A stretch of DNA of 9,869 bases from an uncultured Eubacteriales bacterium (GCA_900545175.1 UQYF01000055.1:1-9869), one strand, 5' to 3'. Positions 1 through 6,583 are shown, numbered from the stretch's first letter. Notes: generated from the letters alone by a model not told the origin. Numbers and translations: made by a program.

Positions 1-43
1 CTCGTTATACACCCACAGACTAGATTAGCATGTTTTGACACCC
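1..43 (+). repeat. Bipartite repeat, left copy (inverted relative to right copy)
   Basis: Two conserved boxes, CTCGTTATACACC (1-13) and GCATGTTTTGACACCC (28-43), are separated by 14 bases. The same two boxes with the same 14-base spacing, but a different spacer sequence, occur in reverse complement at 9774-9816. The copy lies about 80 bases downstream of the last gene of the left operon, outside any coding sequence. It begins exactly at the window edge, so the real repeat may extend further left. It contains TTGACA (35-40), but no -10 box sits at 16-18 bp, so it is not an obvious promoter. Function is unknown: a dispersed intergenic repeat, an element end or a protein-binding site are all possible. 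Confidence 0.75.
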
Positions 44-57
44 GAATCCTATAATAT

Positions 58-86
58 AAAAAATTTCTCGCATCTCTATCAGATAC
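58..86 (-). terminator. Weak candidate intrinsic terminator of the left operon
   Basis: On the minus strand a 6-bp stem (86-81 with 75-70, including one G-U pair) and a 5-base loop are followed by six bases and then a run of six T (63-58). It lies about 40 bases after the stop codon of the last gene. The stem is short and does not abut the T-run, so this is only a plausible terminator. Confidence 0.3.
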
Positions 87-125
87 TTAGCTTGTGCCAA
101 ACACCGGACAAAAGAGTTCAACACA

Positions 126-1433
126 TTATCCCAGCACAAAGTATGTCACAAGCCACTGACCATCAATTTTCTTGAACAGCCACTGACACACGAACTTTTC
201 ATCCTCCGTAGTCTTTTCATCGGACTTGCGTATATTTATCGTGCTCCTGCATGAAAAATAGTTTTCATTATAATACATGAATTCATCATAGCTCTCATCT
301 AATATCTCCACCGTATCAGGAACCCATGCCCACGCCAATGTAGACTGGGCATTATACAGAAGTCTAGCCGCCTCTGAGCCGCTCTCCATCATTGATGCAA
401 CCAAATCGACAGATGCCTTTCTGTAGATATGATATACATATGTCTCGCAAAAGCTCTTAACTCTATCCTGCACGCTCTCAATGAACTCTTCCGATGCCGT
501 ACTCTCATAATTTCTTAAGTCATTATCCTCTAGGACATAATTATCCGTGACATCATTACCATTTACATCAACAACCTGAAGCTTTGGCTGCCCGACCATC
601 TCTCCGGCGTAATATACTTTGTAATTAAAGCTTACACCTGTGAGATTATATGCCATATCGCTCATGGCATTGTCTATAACTCCGCCTGTTATATACTCCG
701 TCTCATCAGCCTGAATGCCATTAATGTATACAGTCATATCATCCATGACTTTCACATATACATCATGATAATCATAGATATTTTCCGATATTGCGATATC
801 TTTTACTTCCCACTTGTTAAAGCCGAATGAGTCCTTTTCTCCTGCCGCTTTAAAGGATACTATTGCAAATAATTCTCCCTCTGTATCATCGGAGGCTGAT
901 GCATCGTATGCATACACATTAAATACAGGGCGCGCATCATTATACAGCTCCTCATTCTTCTTAAAGTCCACTTTTTTCTGCTCTAAAAAGCTCCTGTAAA
1001 AATCCTTATACTGCTCTATTGTCTCGAATCTGCTTAGAATTTCAGGCTGCTGCTGCTCAATTAGCGTTCCTATATTGTCTGCCGTGAACAAATCCATGCT
1101 CTCCTGCATTGCAAGCTCCGGAGCGCCTGCCGCTGCGGCTGCATCATAATCCTTCTGGTACTTTGACAGATTTTTCCACAAAACGGCACATAAAATCACT
1201 GTGAGAACAAGCCAAAGCCCTGCATATGCCCTGAGAAAATATGTGAACGAAGATGTCTTTTTGCGTCTGTGCCTTTTATTCTTATTTACCCGCACTGCCG
1301 GTCTTGAACCTTTATCATGTGCCATTTCCCTATAGCCTGCTCCTGTCTTTGCGGCGGTGTTTCTTCGCTTTCTTACAGGTGCCTGTGCGTTTGAGTTTTC
1401 TATTTTCGCCTTTTCCTTTTTATCCATTATCAC
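126..1433 (-). CDS. Hypothetical single-pass membrane protein, possible NTF2-like extracytoplasmic domains
   Basis: I do not recognise a named family for this 435-residue protein. Residues 1-62 are strongly basic, with clusters such as RKRR and KNKRHRRKK, and contain no hydrophobic segment, consistent with a cytoplasmic tail under the positive-inside rule. One transmembrane helix follows at about 69-86. The remaining ~350 residues should be outside the cell. Two parts look like NTF2-like alpha+beta modules: about 115-215, and the C-terminal ~125 residues, which end in a strand resembling the usual 'kidGqWlVty' ending. That assignment is inference from sequence style. The preferred start is GTG at 1433, because AGGA lies 7 bases upstream and overlaps the previous gene's stop region; an in-frame ATG two codons later has a poorer site. 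It is the last gene of the operon, 10 bp after the phosphodiester glycosidase gene. Both products are membrane-anchored with large external parts, so they may act at the same envelope site. Confidence 0.75.
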   Translation of the reverse strand: MIMDKKEKAKIENSNAQAPVRKRRNTAAKTGAGYREMAHDKGSRPAVRVNKNKRHRRKKTSSFTYFLRAYAGLWLVLTVILCAVLWKNLSKYQKDYDAAAAAGAPELAMQESMDLFTADNIGTLIEQQQPEILSRFETIEQYKDFYRSFLEQKKVDFKKNEELYNDARPVFNVYAYDASASDDTEGELFAIVSFKAAGEKDSFGFNKWEVKDIAISENIYDYHDVYVKVMDDMTVYINGIQADETEYITGGVIDNAMSDMAYNLTGVSFNYKVYYAGEMVGQPKLQVVDVNGNDVTDNYVLEDNDLRNYESTASEEFIESVQDRVKSFCETYVYHIYRKASVDLVASMMESGSEAARLLYNAQSTLAWAWVPDTVEILDESYDEFMYYNENYFSCRSTINIRKSDEKTTEDEKFVCQWLFKKIDGQWLVTYFVLG

Positions 1434-1443
1434 ACCATTATCC

Positions 1444-2466
1444 TTACTTGATTACGATAGCTGTAGGTATTCCTCTTGCGCCGTATATTGATGAAATCTT
1501 GTTATATATCTCTCCGTTATAATAAAATACCGTAGAGCCGCCTCCATCTAAGTTTGCCGCATTGACTGCATCAAAATCGAGAAATACGTTTATAAGATCA
1601 TTTAATGTCGCTCCGAGACTGTGTGTCTGTCTTCCGTCAATAATGAGAAGCAGCACAGCTCCATCGGCTCTCTGCCCTATTGCTGTTCTGGGATTGACTC
1701 CTCCGCCTGTTCCGGTGACATTTGCCGGCACACCGTTCACAATCAGAAGAGGTCCCCATGACACGGCATCCCTCACACCTGAATCTAATGCCTGCTGTCC
1801 GGTCATATTGCCGATTATAAAAACATCATTCTCGTCAAAGCCTATTATCTCATAGCTTGTATTCAAGTCTCCGTACTTAAGTTCGCCTTCCGAGATTACA
1901 ATTCCAAGAGGTGTTCCGCCGTTGCCGACTCCTCCGATATCCTCAAAGCCACCTGCATTGGATGCCGCCGTAGCACCGTATCTTTCGCATATCTGCGGAA
2001 CACTGAGTCCGGCTGAGCCATCATATTCATCGGATGACGTTCCCACAAAAACTCTTGATGGGTCATTTATAACAATCATTGTACCTGAATATGTAGCGCC
2101 CTTAACGGTGTGAAATTCCATACCGTCGGCATATGTGACACCATCTTCCTTGTCCTCATCATTGACAGTAAAATCCTTCTTATTACCTGTATTGTCTCTG
2201 TCAATCTTTATAAGAGACGTGTCGACAGCCTCATCAAGATACTTCACCTGATTTCCCTCTTCAATCTCAGCTATCTGCTCCTTTGAACAGTACAGATTGG
2301 CAAGAAAGCCTGCCATGCTCGTCTCGCGCACCGACAGCACGAAGAGATTTCTCGCCTGAACAGACGGTCCCTTTGTGACAACCCACATCACGCAGTACAG
2401 GCATATCACCAGCATGAGAAGTGTAACTCCTATAAACCTAAGTACTTTTAAAACAACCTTTTTCAT
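1444..2466 (-). CDS. Membrane-anchored phosphodiester glycosidase (NAGPA-domain) family protein
   Basis: This 340-residue protein has a short basic start, one N-terminal membrane segment (about 9-30, with no clear signal-peptidase site, so probably an anchor), a variable acidic stretch (about 60-115) and a C-terminal domain (about 125-340). That domain has hallmarks of the NAGPA/phosphodiester glycosidase family: NPRTAIGQ (258-265), a DGR motif (277-279) and NLDGGGST (305-312). The founding member removes GlcNAc from GlcNAc-1-phosphodiesters. Bacterial members are mostly uncharacterised and are thought to act on cell-surface or polysaccharide phosphodiesters, so the substrate here is unknown. 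The ATG start has AAGGGA about 9 bases upstream, inside the end of tadA. The gene starts 3 bp after tadA and is followed at 10 bp by another membrane protein, so co-transcription is likely. Confidence 0.88.
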   Translation of the reverse strand: MKKVVLKVLRFIGVTLLMLVICLYCVMWVVTKGPSVQARNLFVLSVRETSMAGFLANLYCSKEQIAEIEEGNQVKYLDEAVDTSLIKIDRDNTGNKKDFTVNDEDKEDGVTYADGMEFHTVKGATYSGTMIVINDPSRVFVGTSSDEYDGSAGLSVPQICERYGATAASNAGGFEDIGGVGNGGTPLGIVISEGELKYGDLNTSYEIIGFDENDVFIIGNMTGQQALDSGVRDAVSWGPLLIVNGVPANVTGTGGGVNPRTAIGQRADGAVLLLIIDGRQTHSLGATLNDLINVFLDFDAVNAANLDGGGSTVFYYNGEIYNKISSIYGARGIPTAIVIK

Positions 2467-2469
2467 CTT

Positions 2470-3009
2470 CTATTTCCCTTCATTTTCTATACCGCTGCCA
2501 GCCTGCTTCTGTCTGGCTTTTTCCTGCCTTAACCTCTTGAAAAAATCCTGCATCATACACTTGCATTCTTCCATAAGGACACCTTTGGTTATATCCACAC
2601 GATGATTAAAGCCTTCCATCTGGAGAATATTTATGACTGAGCCGGCACAGCCTGCCTTGGCATTCATCGTTCCTATTACAACTCGCGGAATGCGTGCCTG
2701 GACAATGGCACCCGAACACATCTGGCACGGTTCTAAAGTTACATACATTGTGCAGCCCTCAAGCCTCCAGTCACCTATTACTTTACCTGCCTTTCTTATG
2801 GCTGCTATCTCAGCATGTGCAAGTGTGCTCTTGTCAGTATTTCTTCTGTTATAGCCTCTTGCTATTATCCTTCCTTCATATACGATAACACATCCAATAG
2901 GCACTTCGCCAAGCTTAGCCGCTTTTTCTGCCTGCCTTATCGCTTCTTTCATGTACTTTATATCATTCTTATCTGCCGCTTCCGACTCTTGCATAGATTG
3001 CATGGTCAT
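2470..3009 (-). CDS. tadA: tRNA adenosine(34) deaminase TadA
   Basis: TadA converts the wobble adenosine A34 of tRNA-Arg(ACG) to inosine so that it can read CGU, CGC and CGA codons. The 179-residue product has the complete zinc-deaminase signature: HAE at 65-67 (zinc histidine and proton-shuttling glutamate) and PCQMC at 94-98 (two zinc cysteines). The family hallmark GEVPIGCVIVY starts at residue 34. The C-terminus carries a Lys/Gln/Glu-rich tail of about 15 residues beyond the usual domain. In-frame ATGs occur at 3009, 3003 and 2994; GAAGGTGG lies immediately upstream of the first. Using 3009, the gene overlaps the 3' end of the GNAT gene by 41 bp, implying co-transcription and probably translational coupling. 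B. subtilis tadA (yaaJ) is near the replication origin, but nothing here fixes the chromosomal position. Confidence 0.95.
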   Translation of the reverse strand: MTMQSMQESEAADKNDIKYMKEAIRQAEKAAKLGEVPIGCVIVYEGRIIARGYNRRNTDKSTLAHAEIAAIRKAGKVIGDWRLEGCTMYVTLEPCQMCSGAIVQARIPRVVIGTMNAKAGCAGSVINILQMEGFNHRVDITKGVLMEECKCMMQDFFKRLRQEKARQKQAGSGIENEGK

Positions 3010-3520
3010 GCCACCTTCCCTTCAACATTGCATAATCATGCGCAATTCCTTCATATTCAAAACCGCATTTTTCAAGGACTCTCACGGATGCTTCATTTTC
3101 AGGCTGTACATATGCCACAATTCTGTGAAGCTCCTCGTCATATATAGCCTCATCTGTAATCTTTTTTACTGTTTCCGTGGCGTAACCTCTTCCGGTATAC
3201 TCAGGCAGAAGCTTATATCCTATTGTTGCCGACAAAAAGCTTCCCCTGACAATGTTTCGAAGTGCCGCTGTTCCTATAATCTTATCCGGATTCTTCTTTT
3301 CATAAATATAATATCTCGCACTCTTTCCCGCCACAAAGCTCTTTTCCTCATAATCCAAAAGTCGTCTATGATAGTCTATAGTATAAAAACCGTCTATTCT
3401 GTCTGGCTCCATAGCTCCAAAATAGGAATCTCCCTCCAGATAGAAATCGAGAACATTCCCGCAAAATCTCTTATCCAATATTTTTAGCACTAAATTCCCG
3501 GTCTCATACTGAAAAAGCAT
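2969..3520 (-). CDS. GNAT-family N-acetyltransferase (RimJ/RimL-like)
   Basis: This 183-residue protein transfers an acetyl group from acetyl-CoA to an unknown acceptor. The acetyl-CoA pyrophosphate-binding motif is visible as PEYTGRGYATE (106-116), preceded by the strand ATIGYKLLP. The C-terminal ENEASVRVLEKCGF (141-154) is typical of RimJ/RimL-type GNATs, many of which modify ribosomal-protein N-termini, amino acids or drugs; the specific substrate cannot be read from sequence. I chose the ATG at 3520 because GGAGG is placed 8 bases before it. A TTG at 3535 lies at or before the expected transcription start and overlaps that Shine-Dalgarno site. It is the first gene of a four-gene operon with its own promoter, and its 3' end overlaps tadA by 41 bp. 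Confidence 0.88.
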   Translation of the reverse strand: MLFQYETGNLVLKILDKRFCGNVLDFYLEGDSYFGAMEPDRIDGFYTIDYHRRLLDYEEKSFVAGKSARYYIYEKKNPDKIIGTAALRNIVRGSFLSATIGYKLLPEYTGRGYATETVKKITDEAIYDEELHRIVAYVQPENEASVRVLEKCGFEYEGIAHDYAMLKGRWHDHAIYARVGSGR

Positions 3521-3540
3521 ACCCAATTCCTCCAATGCAC

Positions 3541-3569
3541 ATTATAAGCAATTATTTATTTTTGTGCAA
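3541..3569 (-). promoter_or_regulatory. Promoter of the GNAT-tadA-glycosidase-membrane protein operon
   Basis: On the minus strand TTGCAC (3569-3564), a 17-base spacer and a perfect TATAAT (3546-3541) form a strong sigma-A type promoter. The start site would fall near 3534, giving a leader of only about 14 bases that begins almost at the GGAGG site. The perfect arms TGCACA (3536-3541) and TGTGCA (3563-3568) flank the spacer, the first overlapping the -10 edge and the second the -35, and could bind a regulator. Confidence 0.8.
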
Positions 3570-3610
3570 CGAAAACATACCATCATTTCAAACCATACAA
3601 ATAGTCAAAT

Positions 3611-3639
3611 AAAAAAAGATGAGCACCAAAATGCCCACC
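3611..3639 (-). terminator. Intrinsic terminator upstream of the GNAT operon
   Basis: Minus-strand reading gives GGTGGGCA, a TTTTGG loop and TGCTCATC, an 8-bp stem with two G-U pairs (3639-3632 with 3625-3618). It is followed directly by seven T (3617-3611). This is a good rho-independent terminator. It ends whatever is transcribed leftward through 3640-3921, either the repressor mRNA or a separate small RNA, and insulates the GNAT promoter about 40 bases downstream. Confidence 0.75.
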
Positions 3640-3921
3640 CCGAAATATTTAAAACACATTACAAGACATATATTCTAATCTCAAGTATATTCTAAATCTT
3701 ATTCTTTATACATGTCTGATATCATCTTTTATTTATATGAGGGAGGGGCTGCTGCCAGAGTACATCATACCCCTCCACATCCTATACCGGATATTAATTA
3801 AATGACAATATCCATGCATCGGTATTGTTCATCATATTGTCATATACCTTAAGGATGCTCCTCACATGACCTAAATATATTATGGTCAATAGCATTGGCA
3901 TGCACTGCAAAAATTAAGTAC
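3640..3921 (-). other. Gene-free structured region between repressor gene and terminator
   Basis: No convincing coding sequence is present. The region holds several inverted repeats: GGAGGGG/CCCCTCC (3742-3748 and 3770-3776, 21-base loop), a 10-bp pair ATGACAATAT/ATATTGTCAT (3802-3811 and 3834-3843), and GGATATT/AATATCC using 3788-3794 and 3807-3813. The last two share bases and so exclude each other. Two imperfect 17-bp copies beginning TATATTCTAA lie at about 3669-3702. On the minus strand the region leads into the terminator at 3611-3639. It could be a long 3' UTR of the repressor mRNA, a small RNA gene or decayed sequence. I see no clear internal promoter and no match to an RNA family I know. 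Confidence 0.45.
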
Positions 3922-4308
3922 TTATGCGTTCTTAATAAGCTCCTTAATCTTATCTGCCTCTTCCTTAGAGAGCTTTCTGTCCTCAAGAAGAGATGCAAGT
4001 AATGCTGAAGGCTTTCCGTCAAACCAGAAATCTGCATCATCCTGAATAACCTTACGTCTGTAGTCCTCCTCGGTGCGGAGTGCCTTTGCAAATGACATCT
4101 TACCAATACGGTATGTCTCTACAAACTTCTTATCCTTAAGCTTTGAAAGGAATGTAACAACAGTTGTTCTGGCATAATTCTTGCCATACTCCTCATTAAG
4201 CTTAACTATCAAAGTCTGTACCGGAATGTCGCCTTCATAAGCCCAAATCTGTCTCATTATTAAAGTCTCACATACGCTTAACTCTGTAAATACTGTTCTT
4301 TTACTCAT
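3922..4308 (-). CDS. BlaI/MecI/CopY-family winged-helix transcriptional repressor
   Basis: This 128-residue protein matches the BlaI/MecI/CopY family in length and layout. An N-terminal winged helix (about 5-75) begins with 'LSVCETLIMRQIW' and contains the recognition-helix segment RTTVVTFLSKL (47-57) followed by the wing. A C-terminal helical dimerisation part runs from about 80 to 128. Family members bind dyad operators as dimers and are typically released by proteolysis (BlaI, MecI) or metal (CopY). I see no CopY-type C-terminal CxC pair, so copper sensing is unlikely. The ATG start has GGAGG 7 bases upstream. The gene stands alone, with its own promoter on one side and gene-free sequence on the other, and no BlaR1-like sensor protease, beta-lactamase or copper ATPase in the window. 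Its targets are therefore unknown; autoregulation is likely from the dyad over its -10 box. Confidence 0.9.
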   Translation of the reverse strand: MSKRTVFTELSVCETLIMRQIWAYEGDIPVQTLIVKLNEEYGKNYARTTVVTFLSKLKDKKFVETYRIGKMSFAKALRTEEDYRRKVIQDDADFWFDGKPSALLASLLEDRKLSKEEADKIKELIKNA

Positions 4309-4338
4309 GTGTATCCTCCAAACTTATTCTTATTTTAC

Positions 4339-4363
4339 CGATACGAGTATTATACTAACATCG
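4339..4363 (-). promoter_or_regulatory. Candidate operator dyad over the repressor's -10 box
   Basis: A symmetric 25-bp element of form CGAT-N3-AGTAT-N-ATACT-N3-ATCG spans the TATAAT box of the repressor gene. Both inner (5+5) and outer (4+4) arms are perfect and symmetrically spaced about one central base. Binding here would block RNA polymerase. The sequence differs from the classic TACA-N-TGTA Bla operator, so assignment to this repressor is inference. Confidence 0.5.
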
Positions 4364-4377
4364 ACCAATCTTTGCAA
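4349..4377 (-). promoter_or_regulatory. Promoter of the BlaI-type repressor gene
   Basis: TTGCAA (4377-4372), a 17-base spacer and a perfect TATAAT (4354-4349) on the minus strand, followed by GGAGG and the ATG at 4308, give a strong sigma-A promoter with a leader of about 35 bases. An 11-bp sequence, ACATATATTTT on the plus strand, occurs at the -35 edge (4377-4387) and again 42 bp upstream (4419-4429), which may mark additional regulation. Confidence 0.8.
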
Positions 4378-4448
4378 CATATATTTTCGACGCTTTTACT
4401 GATTTTTCGCTGTTTATTACATATATTTTGTCATTTAAAGCAAAGTAT

Positions 4449-5546
4449 TTACTGATATATGTATTCCTTGTACCAATATCCAAAATGATTGATGCATACA
4501 TCACTTCTCATGCTGAACTTGAATTTTTCAAATCCGAACATATTCGCAGTCACTTTTTCACGCCTGTTATATACGCCCGGAACGCCTACAACAAGTATAT
4601 TTCCGTCCTTCTTTCCCAGAAGAAGATGATGAAAATTAAAATACCCATGATTTACAAAGCTGTTGTTGATAAGACCGCTGTCAGCCAAGTTTATCTTAGA
4701 CAGCTCATCAAGTCCTATATCGACACAGTCATATATATCATCCTCCGAAAAAGCGAGCACCGGCTCTTTTCCGTCAAACAGCATATCCATTTTTGAATGT
4801 GTCTTTGCAGGCTCCTCCTCTAAGACATGGAGCATTGTCGCATCCTTAACCGTTTCTTTGCCTTCATCCGCTGAATCTGCTTTATCCTCATCAGCGTCAT
4901 TGTCTGCTATGTATACCATCCTTATCGGCTTTTCCCATACAGGAGCTTCATCAGTTGCCGCCGCATTCTTTTTGCTGTCATCTGCATAGTCATCGCTCTT
5001 GTCAGCCTTTAAAATGCCGGCTTCTATGTTCTTATCCTGCATTTTAACAGCTTTTGTTTCAACGATTTCTGCCGGAATTCTTTGCGCTTCCTGTGCATCC
5101 TGCTTATCCACTGTCATATCAACGCTATCCGGCTTTGCGGCATCAAGCTGTGATAAGTACTCCTTCATCTCAACAACCTTATACATGTCAAAAGGCAGGT
5201 CATCCCATTGGCTTGCAAACATCCTCTCGCCTTTTCCGCCATCTATGTACAGACCGCATATATCGCTGAATGGTTTTTCTATATATGACAACGGTCTTTC
5301 AGTAAAAAACTGTCCCAGACCGCTCTTAATAGCTATATCCCCCATATATATTCCAACTACAGCGGCATCATGTCTCACAAAAAAATATACCCTGTAATTT
5401 TCAACCTGTGAATAAGCTCCCTTTAAATTTATCCACAGCTTAATATTCCCTCCCCTGCACTCTGTCTTTGCAAATCCTACATTTTTGTTTTTTATGCCGT
5501 TGTCATAAGCATACATGTAGGAAATCAATCGTCTGTATTCCGACAA
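4449..5546 (-). CDS. Two-domain hypothetical protein of a Lachnospiraceae-type family (DUF6128-like)
   Basis: About 365 residues, with no signal peptide or membrane helix. The N-terminal part (about 1-130) begins SEYRRLISYMYAYDNG and continues with VGFAKTECRGG. A long charged Lys/Asp/Glu/Ala-rich linker (about 130-255) is probably disordered. The C-terminal part (about 256-365) includes NNSFVNHGYFNFHHLLLG, VVGVPGVYNRREK and ANMFGFEKFKF. From memory this architecture matches uncharacterised Lachnospiraceae proteins whose C-terminal part I associate with the label DUF6128; the name is uncertain and the function unknown. I prefer a TTG start at 5546: AGGAG lies 10 bases upstream within a long purine run, and family members begin near SEYRRLISY. 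An in-frame ATG at 5606 would add 20 residues, but its AGGGAG is only 2 bases away. It follows rsmA by about 150 bp on the same strand. Confidence 0.75.
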   Translation of the reverse strand: MSEYRRLISYMYAYDNGIKNKNVGFAKTECRGGNIKLWINLKGAYSQVENYRVYFFVRHDAAVVGIYMGDIAIKSGLGQFFTERPLSYIEKPFSDICGLYIDGGKGERMFASQWDDLPFDMYKVVEMKEYLSQLDAAKPDSVDMTVDKQDAQEAQRIPAEIVETKAVKMQDKNIEAGILKADKSDDYADDSKKNAAATDEAPVWEKPIRMVYIADNDADEDKADSADEGKETVKDATMLHVLEEEPAKTHSKMDMLFDGKEPVLAFSEDDIYDCVDIGLDELSKINLADSGLINNSFVNHGYFNFHHLLLGKKDGNILVVGVPGVYNRREKVTANMFGFEKFKFSMRSDVCINHFGYWYKEYIYQ

Positions 5547-5680
5547 AAAAATCACTCTCCTCCCCTTATCTACAGAGCTTTCGGAAAATATACGGTAAAT
5601 TTGCATATCTCCCTATTCACCTCGCATTTTCATAATATGCGGCAGATGCGGAAATTATGAGTGATTTTTTATTTATATGG

Positions 5681-5715
5681 TTCGGGTGATTCTATTTATT
5701 TTTTGACACCCGAAT
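5681..5715 (-). repeat. Inverted repeat at the rsmA stop, with partial copy of the window-end repeat
   Basis: TTCGGGTG (5681-5688) and CACCCGAA (5707-5714) form an 8-bp perfect stem around an 18-base loop, straddling the rsmA stop codon. There is no T-run after it on either strand, so a classical terminator is unlikely. The right arm lies in TTTTGACACCCGAAT (5701-5715), identical over 15 bases to 33-47 in the left copy of the window-end repeat. Confidence 0.5.
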
Positions 5716-6583
5716 TATCCTTTGTAAAATAGTTAGAAAGCTGTGCGAACTGTTCAAGTGTCAGCGCTTCACCGCGGATGCTCGGGCTGACTCCAAGTGA
5801 TTTGATTGCATCTGCAATCTGCTCCTTCTGAAGTCTGAGCTCCGAAGAGTTGGAAAGTCCGTTGGCAAGTGTCTTTCTTCTCTGATTAAAGCTTGCTCTT
5901 ATAAGCTTGAACATAAATTCAGCATCGTCAACATCAACAGGACATGTCTCATGCTTTTTTAAACGTATCACCGCTGAACCTACATTCGGTCTTGGCATAA
6001 AACATGTCGGAGGTACATTCAGTACTATCTCCGGCTTGGCATAATACTGGACTGCGAGAGAGAGAGCACCGTAATCCTTTGTTCCCGGCCCGACCTGCAT
6101 GCGGTCAGCGACCTCCTTCTGAACCATGATTGTTATGCTGTCAATCGGTACATGGCTCTCAAAAAGACCCATGATAATAGGTGTCGTTATATAATACGGA
6201 AGATTAGCGACAACCTTTATCGGCTTTCCGCCATTCTTCTCCTGTGCAAGTGCCGCAATATCAACCTTCAATATATCTTCATTGATTACAGTCACATTAT
6301 CATAAGCAGCGAGCGTCTCCTTCAAAATAGGTATAAGATTGGTATCAATCTCAACCGCTGCCACCTCTCTCGCATTCTCGCACAGAAGCTGTGTCATGGT
6401 TCCGATACCCGGCCCTATCTCAAGAACAAAATCGTCCTTAGTCACACCAGCCTCACGGACTATCTTCTCAACAACATTTCCGTCAATAAGAAAGTTCTGT
6501 CCGAAACGCTTCTGGAACATAAATCCGTATTTGTCAATTATCTCTCTCGTATTTGTTGGATTTCCAAGATGTTTATTTTCCAA
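5696..6583 (-). CDS. rsmA: 16S rRNA (adenine1518-N6/adenine1519-N6)-dimethyltransferase RsmA (KsgA)
   Basis: RsmA dimethylates two adjacent adenosines in the helix 45 loop of 16S rRNA late in 30S assembly, using S-adenosylmethionine; loss causes kasugamycin resistance. The 295-residue product is full length. It has the N-terminal KRFGQNFLID (25-34), the SAM-binding loop EIGPGIG (55-61), the acidic residue ending motif II (VEID, 77-80), and the catalytic NLPYY (127-131). These are followed by QKEVADRM, the PPTCFMPRPNVGSAV segment and the C-terminal NQRRKTL typical of the family. The start is TTG at 6583: AGAGG lies about 6 bases upstream and the encoded N-terminus fits the family. The last codons (NSGVKK) are encoded by sequence shared with the window-end repeat. 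It lies 95 bp after tatD; the usual Firmicute neighbour rnmV is missing between them. Confidence 0.97.
   Translation of the reverse strand: MENKHLGNPTNTREIIDKYGFMFQKRFGQNFLIDGNVVEKIVREAGVTKDDFVLEIGPGIGTMTQLLCENAREVAAVEIDTNLIPILKETLAAYDNVTVINEDILKVDIAALAQEKNGGKPIKVVANLPYYITTPIIMGLFESHVPIDSITIMVQKEVADRMQVGPGTKDYGALSLAVQYYAKPEIVLNVPPTCFMPRPNVGSAVIRLKKHETCPVDVDDAEFMFKLIRASFNQRRKTLANGLSNSSELRLQKEQIADAIKSLGVSPSIRGEALTLEQFAQLSNYFTKDNSGVKK

Noticed and set aside
35..55. TTGACA and TATAAT near the left end as a promoter
   Set aside because: The boxes are only 9 bases apart instead of about 17, so they do not form a working sigma-A promoter.
3736..3768. Very short minus-strand reading frame behind GGAGGGG in the hairpin
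   Set aside because: Only about 10 codons. The ribosome-site-like sequence is better explained as one arm of the GC-rich stem.
3737..3805. 22-codon plus-strand reading frame (starts MREGLLPEY) in the gene-free region
   Set aside because: No ribosome binding site upstream (the sequence is T-rich) and it overlaps the hairpin region; length is within chance.
4428..5397. Plus-strand open frames opposite the DUF6128-like gene, rich in Ser/Ile/Pro
   Set aside because: They are antisense shadows of a well-supported minus-strand gene and lack ribosome binding sites or recognisable domains.
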